DNA from: Bactericera cockerelli
Taxonomy: Eukaryota > Arthropoda > Insecta > Hemiptera > Triozidae
DNA length: 64,000 nucleotides
NCBI GenBank assembly: GCA_024516035.1
Contig: CM044955.1
Coordinates: 10,838,318 to 10,902,317 of the forward strand
Direction: 5' to 3'
In this document: one piece after another, positions 21,226 to 33,834 of the stretch
Layout of the letters: every line of letters starts with the position of its first letter
Numbering within the stretch: the first letter of the stretch is position 1
Program-made: the position numbers and the translations under genes
The notes under the pieces: generated by a model
The model's input: only the letters and a program-made list of their open reading frames with translations
Databases searched by the model: none
Told to the model about the DNA's origin: nothing

Positions 21226-21818
21226 TGTATATTTGTACAATAAGACCAGTTAAATGGGCCAGATATGATGCAGCTGACTGAATTAAAAATCATAATGGGG
21301 CCAAAAAAGAAGCAGATGAAGTGGAGAAGGTTTCCCAAGGGTCGTGGGCCTACGCCACCCGGCTTGCTAGAAACTCACTACAGAAGCAAATACTTTTACT
21401 ACAATGAGAATAGTTTCCTACAAATTATGTTAGTTTTCACACAGTCATGCCAATGCGAATGCTTGTCTCGTTAGTGTGTTGAGATTTCGTTGAATATTTT
21501 CAACAATAAAATACTCACTCGGTGAAAACTCGTTTACACCTAAGAGCACTTCTTACTACGACATTGTCACACGCTTTCTTACTATTCTTTCTCCTCCAAC
21601 CCCCTCATTTCCCACTCCTTCTTATTCTTTCTCCCTCTCTGACCCTTTCTCCTCATAATTCTCCTCCTTCTATCTCATCCTTCTCTTATTTACTCTCTCC
21701 CCTCCAATGAATCACGATGAAAGAGAAACGTTCTCAGCACTCCCTAACAAGGCGCTTGAGGTGAACTGTATTTTTCCTCCAATATTCCTCAAAATGCCTG
21801 AGAGTTAAGCGCCCCCAA
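21226..21818. other. No supported gene; pyrimidine-rich tract
   Basis: From about 21570 to 21710 the plus strand is a C/T-rich tract. An open frame at 21265-21474 has no recognisable domain and no splice-supported context. Confidence 0.4.
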
Positions 21819-22080
21819 TTTTTTTTTTTTTTAAGTGGGGTTTAACGTCGCTTTCAACTGCCATGGTCGTATCACGACGGGGTTTACCCTCCATTCGCAG
21901 GAAACTCACAAACCTGCTACTCACATTGACCTCACCCAGCCTGAGTGGGGCCGGGAAAAGCCAGCGTCACGAGAATTAGAATTTGAATGGTCACCCATCC
22001 AAGTCTTAACCTCGCTGGATGTCGCTTAACTTCGGTGTTCTGAAGGGAACCGGTGTATTCAACATGCCATCGACGCTGGC
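21819..22080 (-). repeat. 5S-rRNA-derived SINE, copy 1
   Basis: On the minus strand it opens GCCAGCGTCGATGGCATGTT and carries the 5S internal-promoter blocks GAAGTTAAGCGACATCCAGC and ACTTGGATGGGTGACC. It then has a body with GGCTGGGTGAGGTCAATGTG and ends in a 14-A tail. The head resembles 5S rRNA through the A and C boxes, so it is of the SINE3 type. It is slightly diverged from the three copies near 40-45 kb. Confidence 0.9.
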
Positions 22081-22310
22081 CTGATTATTTTAATTAACTG
22101 GTTTGAGTTCCACAAGAGAAGTACCAATTATCACACCGATCTCTATTAGATCTATTGAGACCAGTTGCTTCTATTTTGTTTGAACGTCCTGCTTTCATGT
22201 GTGAAATATTCTTCTTTTGACTGGCCTACTTCTTGTACTTATCTACTAAAATCTTTCCAAATTTGGAAATTTGAAATTCCTTTCAAATTTCCAAAATTGA
22301 AAGAAAAATA

Positions 22311-22488
22311 GGGTTGGGTGTAAGAGATTGTCATAAGCAATAACCCCGCCCTTTAGTTAGGACGTATGTATTTTGCTTTTTTTTCCTGTTTATATTAAAT
22401 TTGTCAATTTTGTATTTTGTTTTTCACCATTCTTTGTTTGTATAGAATAAGTTATGTTCTTCTAATAAAGCATTTCATAATAATAATT
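22311..22488 (+). repeat. Family A retroposon
   Basis: A plus-strand copy: GGTTGGGTGTAAGAGATTGT, then AACCCCGCCCTTTAGTTAGG, ending TTCTAATAAAGCATTTCATA plus an (AAT)n tail. Confidence 0.8.
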
Positions 22489-22489
22489 G

Positions 22490-24180
22490 ATCAATGTACG
22501 TATCTTATTATCTGTCAGCGTTTCCACTAGGATGGAAAAAATACTTACATACATAATAGTATATTTGATCTTCCCAAGACCCTAGTTTTTAAGCTGATAT
22601 TTAGTCAAAATGTTAGAATACTTAATATTTTGTCAAATATTATTAGGAATTTTTTAACCACAATTAAAATGTTCAAATGTTCACTAATAAAAATTAACTA
22701 CTCCCTTTATATGTATGTAGGTATGAGTTTCATAAAAACTGTAATAACAAATCTTAAAAAAGTCATTATTGAGTACTTTTTCGTTTGCCTCTGGCATACA
22801 CACAGAGGAGAGAAAACAGATGTTGGAATGATGTATATCAGCAAAAAGTTGCATAGTAATAAAGTTACCTTCAACATGGAATATAAGAAAATAATGCTAA
22901 GCAGTGTTCACTCGTAGGCGCATGGTTTCCTTACTTAGTTATGTGAGGAGCAATTTTTTTAACATGAGTTTCTTGAAAGAATAAAAGTGAAATTTTGCAA
23001 TAATATAGTATGTTAAGATGTGAAGAAATTAATGTTTCACATAACCAACTCTCAATAGAAAATCAGTAGATTTTTTAATATTTCTTGAAGATTATGTAAA
23101 TTATGAACACCTAGTTAGTGTAACATTTCTTTCTTACGCCTTTATTAAATTTAATGTTAATCATTTTTAACATTGAGAAAGCTCAATGTTACAGATGAAA
23201 ATAAAATCGTGCACAATTTTAATTATTTCCTGTCAGAAAGACAAACAAAGTTCATTTTAATATCCCTTCAGAGTAGACATAACATGCAATGTGTAGTCTC
23301 TGCAGAAAACACGAGATGGAACATGAAATATAAGCATTATTGTAAGTAAGGATAAAATAAGTAACATTTACAAACCTTTTCATGTTAATCGAAAAAAATA
23401 AACATGTCGACTAAGCTTAAATTAAACCTAGGATATTATTATGTCGTTAAATTAAACACGAAATTCCCTGTTCCTCTCTCTCTCTTATCTCTTCTTTTTT
23501 GCTTCTAATTCCTTCTTCCGCTCCCCCCCACTCTTCCTCCTGCTTCTAATCTACCTCAGCCTTCTTCTAATACCTCTCTTTCCCCCCCCCCCGCTTCTTC
23601 CTCCTGCCTCTAATCTACCTCAGCCTTCTTCTAAGACCTTTCCCTCTTCTTTCTGACCGCGTTCCAATTTCCTCTACTAAATACATCTCCTCTCTCCCTC
23701 CCAATATCCCTTTCGCATGATTTATGCATCATGTTTGCCTTTCATGTTTCAAAATTTTAGACTTCTAAAAAATTGCTATTTCCTACTTATGTATCATGAA
23801 GCCTTTAGCGTTGGAAAAATCTGCTGACTTTGCACTAAATTTCTCTCTCTCCTTTTTGAAGATTACGAGAGGAATGATAATATTGTGTTTTCCTTTAAAA
23901 AGAACTGACTCTGAATTTTCAACCTGTTTCTTGTGGTATTTTCATTTTTCTTTGGGCTCATTTCAAGTAGAAGTATCACTGAAGTGGTGGGTAAAGTCCC
24001 TGATCAACAGTGTCGACAACTTCGGATCATCTACAATGTTATCCAAAGAGAAATTGTAAAACTAAATCTCCTCTTTGTAAAACCAAATCTATTTGTGTTA
24101 CAAGTAGTACTGTAAAACTCCTCTCACGTCGTTTCTAAAACTCTGAGATTCACGACACGGTGAAAATCAGGAAAGAAACG
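22490..24180. other. Non-coding, AT-rich, with C/T-rich stretch
   Basis: There is no supported gene. A pyrimidine-rich tract at about 23470-23700 contains an internal direct repeat (CTTCCTCCTGC.TCTAATCTA twice). Open frames at 22630 and 23796 have random composition. Confidence 0.45.
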
Positions 24181-24288
24181 ATTCCTATCTTATACGGTAG
24201 CAAAATTTTACGTGAGTGATTCAGTGCCTTCCGAAGTGGGCCTGGCGCGGCGCCTATGAATCCAAGGAAGAAGGATTGGCCTGAGTGA
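24180..24288 (-). other. Probable 3' UTR of the membrane-protein gene
   Basis: A GC-rich patch (TAGGCGCCGCGCCAGGCCCA on the minus strand) directly follows the predicted stop codon. It contrasts with the AT-rich surroundings, as would a transcribed exon. Confidence 0.35.
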
Positions 24289-25256
24289 TCAGCCTTCTGA
24301 GGACCTCTTCCTGGTGAATATTGAACGACGGAGAAAAAAATAAACTGAATTTGCGGCTTGTGTCTCAGCTGTCTATTTCTCTCACAAAGAGAACTTTTTC
24401 GGCTTGGCTCACTGTTATTCTCATCACAAAAGAGAACTTTTTCGGCTTGTGTGTCAGCTGTTTATTTCTTCATCACAAAGGAGAACTTTTTCGGCTTGTG
24501 TCTCAGCTGTTTATTTCTTCATCACAAAGGAGAACTTTTTCGGCTTGTGTCTCACTTTTATTTCTCTCAAGGACTTTCGTGTCTCAGCTGTTTATTTCTT
24601 CATCACAAAGGAGAACTTTTTCGGCTTGTGTCTCAGCTGTTTATTTCTTCATCACAAAGGAGAACTTTCGATTGTATCTGCTGTTTTTTCTCATACAAGG
24701 AGCTTTCGCTGTTCTCAGCTGTTTATTTCTTCATCACAAAGGAGAACTTTTTCGGCTTGTGTCTCAGCTGTTTATTTCTTCATCACAAAGGAGAACTTTT
24801 TCGGCTTGTGTCTCAGCTGTTTATTTCTTCATCACAAAGGAGAACTTTTTCGGCTTGTGTCTCAGCTGTTTATTTCTTCATCACAAAGGAGAACTTTTTC
24901 GACTTCTTGCGTTCCAGACTGCCCATGCCGCTCCTTTATTCTCTTGTTCGCCTCATTGCCATACTCAATGCGTCGCTTCAACTTCTCCTTCTCACTCACA
25001 TCGCCTCCTCATCCTCTTCGCACTGCCCACCGCCCCCCCGCTTCTTGTGTCCAACACGAACATTGCCGAACCTGTCTCTCAGGTTTCGGTCTTTTCCGTC
25101 TTGGTAGTGAGTCCACACGAAGTAGAGCACTCCGATCACAAGGGCAGCGATGGAGGCGATTATGATGGTGCGCTTGTGTTCCAGCAGCTTGCAGCGCAGG
25201 TCGCATGGGGGCGGGGCAGAGGCCGCCAGCGAGGAGCCACTGAAGAATATATTCAT
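24289..25256 (-). CDS. Predicted two-exon, 92-residue single-pass membrane protein
   Basis: Exon 1 runs from ATG at 25256 to 25000, ending AT|GTGAGT. Exon 2 starts at 24310 after a pyrimidine-rich tract and CACCAG, and reaches TGA at 24291-24289. The joined coding length is a multiple of three. Exon 1 is strongly GC-rich for this region and has G/C at most third positions, which supports real coding. Residues about 29-47 form one hydrophobic span (TIIIASIAALVIGVLYFVW). A Cys-containing N-terminus precedes it, and a basic then Gly-rich then acidic tail follows. The family is not recognised. If the intron is not spliced, the frame ends one codon later, giving 86 residues. Confidence 0.6.
24355..24900. 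repeat. 49-bp minisatellite inside the intron, about 11 copies
   Basis: The unit on the plus strand includes CGGCTTGTGTCTCAGCTG, TTTATTTCTTCATCACAAAG and GAGAACTTTTT. Because 49 is not a multiple of three and the unit lacks stops, all three plus frames stay open; these are not genes. On the minus strand, in the sense of the host gene, nine units contain AATAAA. Confidence 0.9.
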
Positions 25257-26337
25257 CGTGGGTAACTTATAGTACGCCGGATCCTTATTCGTGCTCTATT
25301 TTTCTAACCTTAGTTCTCTCGATATTTTGTGAATACCATCAAAGGATGTGTTTTAGTTTCGACCGTGTACGGAGTAATTTGTTATTGCGTGTGTTGTCTA
25401 TGCATGTTATTTGTTCAGTGTTGAAAAAAAAAACACGCCTGTGATACCTAAATATAGAACTGAGCTGAAAAATGTTTGGCTCAAAAAATGTATAAATGTA
25501 TTGTATTGAATATTCATTAATCTTACCTACTTGGAAATATTTTTAGGTCTTTATATAAAAGTTAATTTTACTTACTTCTTTTTCCTTGGAGAAAGCAAGA
25601 AGACTCCATTTCAATTCATGGAACTTTGTACGCGTATCTTTATGAGTGTTTGATAGTATATTCACACATGATAGATCTATTCATATTGATAGACATTGAA
25701 GTATAAAAAAATCACCACAGATTTTATTTTGGTAAATGGACGACTCACAAGACTGACCGAAATCTCTATTGAAAACACATTATTTTTTTCTTATTACAGC
25801 GAACAAAATATCGACACTGTCTTGTTAGAGATACTTTAGACCAAGGGAAAAGGAGACTTCTCAAACCTCTCGGAATAAACAAGATATTTTACTAGTCGCT
25901 CTGCGAGTACCTGATAACATGGAGGTCATGGTTATTACACTTATTACATTGATGCAAAAATTATAGAGGTCATTCATTCATGCAAGATGACTCGGCATGA
26001 GGCATTGTGTCGTGGAAATAATAGAGTCGTGAATTAGACGTTACTCTCGTTGGCTAATGAGTTAACAATCGACCTGGAATTGAACCATAGAGGTAAGTAA
26101 TAATTTACAATTCATGATGGTGATTTAATAATAATTATTCTCTTGATAGTACATTTCACTCTCGGAAGAAATTCCTTAAATCAGTCAAAACTAACGCATA
26201 CCGTAAGTGTCTTCACTGTAAGAAAACTTTCAATCGGAGGAAAATATAAACGTTGAAAATTTATATATGCCTACGTACATCATAATACTTTTTTGTGATT
26301 TTGATAGCTCACAAACACATAGAAATATATTTCTTTT

Positions 26338-26371
26338 GATTGTTTACAATATAATTATATTGTAAACAATC
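26338..26371. repeat. 34-bp perfect palindrome
   Basis: GATTGTTTACAATATAA is followed directly by its own reverse complement with no loop. Confidence 0.9.
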
Positions 26372-26587
26372 TATTACATTTATATTAATATTTTGTACGG
26401 CCTTGGGTACATACTGAATATGTATTTACATTGTAGATATTAACTGTCCCTCTCAATGATCTAGTTTATTTTAAGAAAAATAATACTTTGTAACATCTCA
26501 GGCCCAAAAATTAGCAAGCACGTCTTTCTCTGTCCAATTATTATTCCTTTTTACCGAGAAACGTATTAGGCAATTGCCAAAACAGAT

Positions 26588-26624
26588 GCGAATTCACCAA
26601 CCATGCATGTGTTGGTGAATTCGC
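26588..26624. repeat. Hairpin with 14-bp arms
   Basis: GCGAATTCACCAAC and GTTGGTGAATTCGC are separated by 9 bases. Confidence 0.9.
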
Positions 26625-27157
26625 AAAAACCAAAAAAAAAAAAACCATTGCATGTCAAATATTCATGTACTTAATTCTAATTGTTCTAAAAAATTGTTCT
26701 AATTGTTCTAAACTTAATTCTAATTCTAAAAAATCAGCAATGATTGAAGATGGTGCAGGAGTAGATTATATAATATGTCAATAAATAAATATATCAATGC
26801 ATGTACATAAAAAAACTTAATTCTAATACCATTCATACTATCCACATTAGGTATTAAAAACAGTAAATTGCTCCCAAAAAGTTAATAATACTTTTAACAC
26901 ATAATTTTTTTTTTTGTAAACCAATACATCGTAAACTCAACACCGACTCTAAGATAAAAATTGGCAAAAACCCACGAAATACTTAAATTTTATTGCTGTT
27001 TTCTTACTTTCATCCCATGTCTCTTAAGCTCATGGAATTGATGTTTATGTATGGATTTAAAACAGGAGAGAGAGGGAGAAATTAAGTGAGAGAGAGAAGA
27101 TAGAAGGACATTAAAAGAATGAACATTATTGAGTATTGAGATACTGAAGTTGGTATT

Positions 27158-27334
27158 ATAATAATAATAATAATACTCTTTATTGGAAGGTAACCAGGCG
27201 AGGTTAATGCTCAAAGCATTTTCTACCACCTAACCCTCAGAGTCTTATTATTATGTGGTCACAAACTCAAATTAATGAGGAAAATTCGTGCACTGGGTGG
27301 GATTCGAACCAACGTTAACCACTTCACTACCAGT
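27158..27334 (-). repeat. tRNA-derived SINE (family D), internally deleted
   Basis: It carries the family D body (AGGTAACCAGGCGAGGTTAA, GCTCAAAGCATTTTCTACCA) and the B-box complement GGGATTCGAACCAACG. About 35 bp of the head seen in 39702-39913 is missing. The (AAT)n tail lies at its left. Confidence 0.85.
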
Positions 27335-27961
27335 GACTTTGTATATTATTGTATATCCAAAGTTATATGGGGACAGTATAAAATCACTCGTATGGAAAAT
27401 TATATACATTGTACAATGTACATAGACACTGAACACAGTATTAAGTATTTTACGACAAAGCAGCACTATTCAATGACTTTCCTACATATTATTTTCAGTG
27501 AATATAAAAACGTATTTTTTAGAGGAGACGCCAATTTTACTTCTCCGAGTCAATATTTCTCTACCCACCATCATAAATTATCTCTTCTTGTTTGCGTGAA
27601 ATGGGGAGGGAGAGAAAAAGGGAGGGAGAGATTCGATGACGTCAACGCGACTCTCCCTCCTAGTTATCTGACAAAAAGTTGTGAGTAAGAAATTTATCAC
27701 TGAGGAGTTGGGTGTTCTCAGATTCTTAGGCTATTAGAAAAAGTAGAGGATAAAACGACGAAATTGAAGGAGAGAAAAAAGTTGTTGTTGGGGAGAGAGA
27801 GAAAAGCCTGGAAAGTAAGGAAATAGGTACTATTAGAGTAAATTAATTTAATGATAGTTCCTCATTAGGTGAACACTTTTAAGTCATTTTTTTTTATTAA
27901 TTATGTTACACTTTTATCTGAGTAGAAAATCAATGTGCTTTTGAATGTCCAGGTTCATTCG

Positions 27962-28282
27962 TTTTTTTTTTTTTTTTTTTTTTTAAATAAAGATGAGTGT
28001 TTCACAGCCTTTTTTGTTTCGTAGCCATGAAACAGGAGCTACTGTAGACGCTTGTGGTCTGTGTTGTAGCCTGCCAATCCCGTAGTATGCCTCCCCTCTG
28101 ATGGGCGAGAAGTGACACAATACTTCCCATTTAGGTGCTGGGTCAACACGAGCGAACCGGAAGGTATCCCTTACAAAAAACTGTAACCAAATTTTGAATA
28201 CAAATTTTTGTCGGCGCGGGGGTTCGAACCCGGGACCTTCCGCATGGCAAGCGAGTGCTTAATCACTGAGCTATTCGTGCGC
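27962..28282 (-). repeat. SINE family B, full length
   Basis: T23 at 27962-27984 is the poly-A tail on the minus strand. The body carries CCCGTAGTATGCCTCCCC and GGAAGGTATCCCTTAC. The head complement is GGTTCGAACCCGGGACCTTC through the AGCTATTCGTGCGCT end. Confidence 0.9.
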
Positions 28283-28326
28283 TATAAATTCGTTCCTCGG
28301 AAAGAATGAGTATAAATTTTTAAAGA

Positions 28327-28430
28327 AGAGAGAGAGAGAGAGAAAAAGAGAGAGAGAGAAAAGAGAGAGAGAGAAAAAAAGAGAGAGAGAGAGAGAAAGA
28401 AAGGGAGAGAGAGAAAAAGAGAGAGAGATA
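28327..28430. repeat. (GA)n microsatellite
   Basis: A GA-rich tract with AAAAA and GGG interruptions. Confidence 0.9.
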
Positions 28431-28798
28431 ATTTAATTTTAAGTCGTTTTATCGTATGTATACCAACTATACCAAGGAAAACTTTATTCGGACGGTCAAA
28501 AAGTTGCACCGAGTTTCAGAAAGCAATGATTTTTATTTCTCTCCAAAAGTGCTTTCCCATGTTCATTTCTTGAAAACCATAAATACTAGAGGGTGTCACC
28601 TCGTGCTGTCAAGAGTTGTTTTCCAGGTGATTGTGATGTCCAGGTGAAGTTATAATGGAAGGTGGTGTAAGATAATTATAGCAGAATAATGTGTGTGTGT
28701 ATGTGTGAAAGAGATAGAGCCCAATTTTCTCACCGTCACTTTTCCCCCATTTCACTCCATTTTCATTATTTTATCCTATAACATAACATCGTTCTCTC

Positions 28799-29060
28799 AG
28801 TAGTCACCGTGGCAGAGTGAGTTAGCGCGCTAGGCATTGCAGCATGGTGACCTGGGTTCGATCCCCAGCGGGGCAGGAATTTTTCTCTCATACCATCGTG
28901 AGGAAAAAATGAGTAGTTACTTGTATGAGTAACGACCAGTGGCGGCATTACCAGAGTAAAAATGAAATTATTGAAATAGAATTCAAAAAGTACAGGAGGC
29001 TCTTAGTAATGCTGCGCTACCCACAATAATTATGAAGAGCCCATGTGCTTCACACAAATG
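28799..29060 (+). repeat. tRNA-derived SINE (family F)
   Basis: The head is AGTCACCGTGGCAGAGTGAG with the B-box GGGTTCGATCCCCAGC. The body carries ATGAGTAGTTACTTGTATGA and CGACCAGTGGCGGCATTACC, and runs on to GCTACCCACAATAATTATGA. Relatives are at 33835, 45064 and 50390. Confidence 0.85.
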
Positions 29061-30160
29061 ACAATCAGTACAATAAGTTAACAAAACATCATTATACGTA
29101 AAACAAGAAAACTTGTCCTACTAAGGTCCCTAATTGTGCAATGTACATTGTTACAGTCTTTCTTAACCCGAGTGGTCCTTGTGGACCCACTAACCACCTT
29201 ACAATTAATAAAATCATACTCTCATTATGTATTAAGCCATATTATCTTACGTATAGGTATGGTAAAAATGTGAAAATACTTTCATTCTCGTAAATTCTCA
29301 TTTATTTTCTATATATAGATGCTCATCCACGTCTGTATTGAGAGGGTTTGCATGTTTCTTCTCCGAGTCTGCTGTCGATAGTTGAAATTTGTGAAGAAAC
29401 AAAATAGTTTTTACCTTGAATTTTTTGTTTTAATATAGGTATTATCCATTTTCAAGCTAAAGAAGAAATTTTTATACGAAAAAGCAAAATTATTGTTTTC
29501 ATCTTACACAAAACTCGCTTGGAAATGAGATCTCCCCTTTCTCAATATTTTCCCTGTAGCGCCCTTCGTCTTCCCACCTATAATCTTTCGCTACATTTTC
29601 TATTCTCTCTATCTCTCTATCTCACTATCCCCTGAAACCCCACCTCCTATTTTTTCTTTTTAATTAAAAAACCAAGACAAAAAGATGCTTTCTCTCTACC
29701 GTGGCTGGGCGTGATAAAATATATTTGCCCGAACAGCTAGAAGAGAAGATCGTATTATCATATTTCTCTACCTCCCCGTCTTTCCTACTCCCCTCTCTTT
29801 CTCCCACTTCCTTCTCCCACTCCCCACTTCCTTCTCCCACTCCCCTCTCCTTCTCCTTCTCCCACTTCCTTCTCCTATCCTGCTTATTAGTCCGTCCTAT
29901 CTAAGGCTTTATCCCCTGAAGACAGGTTAAATCTGAGAAGACATCAAAGAAAGAAGTCCTAGCTTTCAACACCACTCTTGGGTTTTTTCATAGCTGAAAG
30001 CATGTTTTAAATTGAAACCGTGAGGATGGAAAGTAGTGGTGTGTGTGTGATGCCTCAGAGATATGAAGTCAGGCCTGGGTAGTTACTAGTTAATCTCAGG
30101 ATTCTTAGGCACTCCACCAGAGAAACAGGGTGAAGACTGAAAACTATTTCTAGAGTTATA
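29061..30160. other. Non-coding, with C/T-rich tracts
   Basis: A C/T-rich stretch at 29765-29880 contains tandem CCCACTTCCTTCTCCCACT-like units. No gene could be supported. Confidence 0.45.
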
Positions 30161-30164
30161 CTAA

Positions 30165-30350
30165 AGTCGGACTTACATACAACTTCTCACTCTTCTGTTT
30201 ATACTGATTAAAATAGAGAGGTTAGTTGATGGCATGGATATTCAGAACTATTACCTGCTGATGAGAGCAAATAAGCTCGAAACAGCTGTCCAGGTATGTT
30301 CTTATTTGCATGTACATCTAGTACAACTTCTCACTCTTCTGTTTATACTG
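30165..30350 (+). repeat. Family I repeat
   Basis: The core is GTTAGTTGATGGCATGGATA through CTGATGAGAGCAAATAAGCT to AACAGCTGTCCAGGTATGTT. It is bounded on both sides by direct copies of ACTTCTCACTCTTCTGTTTA. The same core occurs at 54748 and, inverted, at 56985. Confidence 0.8.
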
Positions 30351-30771
30351 ATACTGACAGATTATACATAATTTTGACCGTTCCGCGATATATTGTCTCA
30401 AATTTTGAACCATGTAAAGTTTTGCAAAGTAATGTTTCAGTCAGTGGGATTCGATTTCATAAATTTGATTTTAAAAGAAGAGCGCAACATGAAACGTTAC
30501 AAAACAAAATGATGCACTCAGAGAAATCCCCCACTTTTTTTGGAATGGGTTGGTGTAATGATATCATATTTTCTTAATCCCTACCGTTTTAGTATCATTT
30601 TAACAAGGTGTTATTAAACTATTGTCGTGCAAGAATCTTGAATATCGTGAGATTTTATAGAGTCAAATGCTTTAGTGTACCAGTAAGCTTAGTGATAACC
30701 AGTGAAAAACTAAAGATTTATTGGAAAATGAAATGTAAAACTAAATAATAACTAAAGTAGAGTGAACCACT

Positions 30772-31088
30772 GAGCGCAATTAGCTCAGTGGTTCAGCACT
30801 CGCTTGCCATGCGGAAGGTCCCAAATTCGATCTTCCGTACCGACAAAAAATTGTATCCTTAATTTGGTTACAATTGTTTGTAAGGGATACCTTTAGGTGC
30901 GCTCGTGTTGACCCAGCAGGCAAGGACCTAATTGTGGGAATGGGAAGTAGTGTGTCACTTCTCGCTCATCATAAAGGAGGCAAACTACATGGGGAGGCTA
31001 CAACACATACCACAAGCGTCTACAGTAGTTCCTGTTTCATGGCTACGAAATAAAAACGGCTGTGAAACAATCATCTCTAAAAAAAATA
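30772..31088 (+). repeat. SINE family B, full length
   Basis: The tRNA-like head GAGCGCAATTAGCTCAGTGG is followed by the B-box region CCCAAATTCGATCTTCCG. A body of about 220 bp with GTAAGGGATACCTTTAGG then leads to an A-rich end. Confidence 0.85.
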
Positions 31089-31089
31089 T

Positions 31090-32368
31090 ATACCTAATTC
31101 TCTATGTTCATCTCTATTAGGGTCCACCAGCTAGACTCCCTGCTTTTATATTATTAACAGCCTTCCCATATTTATTGATGTTAAAAAAATTAGAACTCCA
31201 ATTTTATTATAGTTATACCCTAGTAGGATAATTATAATGATTAAGGGGTAGTATTTAAATCTTGAGTCGTATTTTTTTTCTAACCAAAGTTAACCAAACG
31301 AGAATAAAATGAACCAAACTGGAAGCAAGTCATTTTTCTTTTGGAAGAGGAAAAATTTCCTCTTCCAAAGTTAACCAAAATGGAAGTAGAAAATTCTAGC
31401 TTCCAGTTCTTTTTTAGGTTATCTTTAAAATTTATCTTAAAATTTAGTCCATTGTTTATTTTTAAAAGTACCGAAACGCATTTTTCTTTTACGAATGTGG
31501 TGAAGTTGACCTTGGTGATGGATATATTTGGAAATATCGAACCTGGAATTTTTTTTTTGGTCCCAAAGAATAATAGGTCTTTGATTTCACTTAGAAGTAA
31601 GTACAGGTTTACAATTTTTAATGTGTTTCATGAACTCTGAGATCAATTTCAGTTAAATTTTATAATAAAAAAAAAATATATATATTTATGTTTGCATACT
31701 ATGCACTTATGCATACATAAACATAATATATGATTATGCAGTTAGGATAAAATATAAAAGAAACAGCTCAAAAGAAAGAACAACGTTCAGAATAATGTTC
31801 TCTCTAGCTGTGTGTTGAAAATTTTAATAGAAATATAACTACAACAGAAAAACTCATGTAATTACCTACTTCTACAATTTAAGTTGTTTTCTTTTCAAAA
31901 AATTGTCGAGTGAATGTGAAAAGCTTTGTTGAGCACTCTCTTCCTCTTATTATCTTAAGTGTTTTAAGTAGGTATTACTCGGTTTGCTTCGTGCTTCGCA
32001 AAGGGAATTTATTTTGATCAAGTTAAGGCATGGCCGTGTTGGCATAGATCCGCACGGCTTTTTGAAGTATTGTGATTTATTTTCTCAAATTATGTAATCA
32101 ATTTTAGTGTAGTTGGAGATGATTAAGATGGAGCTGGGATGCCTCATTTTTATATATAATTATTATTTTTATTTTATGATGAATGAGTGTGTTAAATATT
32201 AATAAAAAAAAATATTATTGTTTTTATATTAAATTTTTTTTTAGTGTAGTTCGAATCATATATTTTTTTCCCTTTATGTTATTTGTATGAGCTGTGAGAA
32301 TTCTTTACTGTTATAGATTACATAGAAATATTATTACCATTATCTAGCTAATAAAATGACTATGTACT
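31090..32368. other. AT-rich intergenic sequence
   Basis: A perfect 28-bp palindrome, TTGGAAGAGGAAAA plus its complement, lies at 31341-31368. No gene or repeat family was recognised in the rest. Confidence 0.5.
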
Positions 32369-32563
32369 ATTATTATTATTCAACACTTCATTCGATATAA
32401 ATGGACATTAATTTATGTACAGTACAAATAATTATTTTAACAATGCTAAAAATGGAAACAATATTTACAATAAAAATGAGAAAGAAAAGAAAAATATATA
32501 GAAACACATGTCCTAACTAAAGGGCGGGGCTATTGCCAATGGCAATCTCTTCCACTCGACCGT
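32369..32563 (-). repeat. Family A retroposon
   Basis: The core AAAGGGCGGGGCTATTGCCA then TGGCAATCTCTTCCACTCGA is near the right end, and the ATTATTATTATT tail complement is at the left. Confidence 0.75.
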
Positions 32564-33035
32564 TTCTCTTCCACCCAACTGTAATTTGTATGTATTTGAA
32601 CGGGAATTCGTGTGACTGAAAACGCCCTCTCACATCTTTGTCGTTGTTCTACTTTGAAAGTTTCATGTTGCATAAAATAATGAAAACATCCAAATTAAAT
32701 GGAATGTAAATTATGTAAATTATTCGCACGATGGACACAATAATGCTGTTGCATCTCATGAAGTTACAAGTTTATGAGAATAAAGCTACAGTTTTCATAA
32801 TTTGGAGATATTACAGACTGTACAGGGTATTACAGAGTTGGTGTAAAATATCCAAGACTGGGTGTGAAGATATTGTACTTTTATTTTTATATTTTAATTC
32901 CTCTTCTCCCCGTCACTACCCGACAAAATGTATTTTTTTTTATACATTACCTGCTATAGCTTCCGTAATACAGATAGATAGAACTGTAAATTAATGTAGT
33001 ATTAGGTCCAGTTATATGTGTTTATTTTTAATGGA

Positions 33036-33175
33036 ACCGACCTCAGTAGCTTGATCGATAAGGCAGCGGACTTGTAACCTGCAGGTCGGTGGTTCAAGTC
33101 CCGGTTTCAGCGTGGATTTAGTAAAGCGGTTTTGAGTAGTTGTGATATCACGAAAGTGATTAACACAAATATGAG
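33036..33175 (+). repeat. tRNA-derived SINE (family E)
   Basis: The head is ACCGACCTCAGTAGCTTGAT with GGTGGTTCAAGTCCCGG as B box. The body carries GTAAAGCGGTTTTGAGTAGT and ends CGAAAGTGATTAACACAAAT. Confidence 0.85.
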
Positions 33176-33834
33176 AACCAACCATTTTTAATGGAGCAAT
33201 TTTATTTATTTATTACACAAAGGAACACAACACTTCCGCTATCTATTATTAGATGTATTCGAAAGTAAAAAAAACCCTTTGGACCTTCATAATAAAGTGA
33301 TGTACAAGCAGTACAAGTTACCTGATACAACGACCTATCGCTTTTGTTATAGGACCACCTGCTTTGTATTCGGGACGCCATCGCCAGGGCAGCTTTCATT
33401 TCCTTCTCTCAAGCGTCAGAGACATAATTAAACTGACAGGTTTGTTTTCAGAAGGGCGAGAAAAAATCGCGAGGAGTGGGGAAAAAAGCTTTCTCGAACT
33501 TTTTTCCTGACTTGGAGAGGTTCCCCGTATCCACTCCTAACTTTCACACAGTTTATTTCTTGAATTTTTTATGAGAAAACTTCGGCATGAAAAATTCAAA
33601 ATTTGGCTGCACTTGCTGAGCGAGCAGGACTGTGGGGGTGCCGGCTGTTGCAACTTTTTGCACGCCGGCCGCGCCGTGAGTGAAAATGTGTCAGATTTCA
33701 AACTTTCAGGTATTTTAGCTTTTAGATTCCTTATTTCACAATAACTTTTTGTCACAGTGTTGGAGAAACGGCCGATGACAAGTTTATGTAGAAATAAATG
33801 TCTCGGTAATTCGTGTTTTGTTATCAACGTGATA

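Larger units (their letters stand above)
25260..27157. other. AT-rich intergenic sequence
   Basis: There is no supported coding region. It probably includes the minus-strand promoter of the 25256 gene, but no clear TATA box was found. Two perfect palindromes occur and are listed separately. Confidence 0.5.

Noticed and set aside
24321..25265. Long open frames in all three plus frames across the 24.3-25.2 kb region
   Set aside because: They exist because the 49-bp minisatellite has no stops in any frame; the translations repeat one motif in shifted frames.
27275..27688. 137-codon open frame
   Set aside because: Its start lies inside a SINE family D copy and the rest has random composition.
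33202..33399. First exon starting ATG AAA GCT GCC with a GTAACT donor
   Set aside because: A weakly similar non-coding block occurs near 38460, no downstream exon was found, and the peptide has no recognisable domain.
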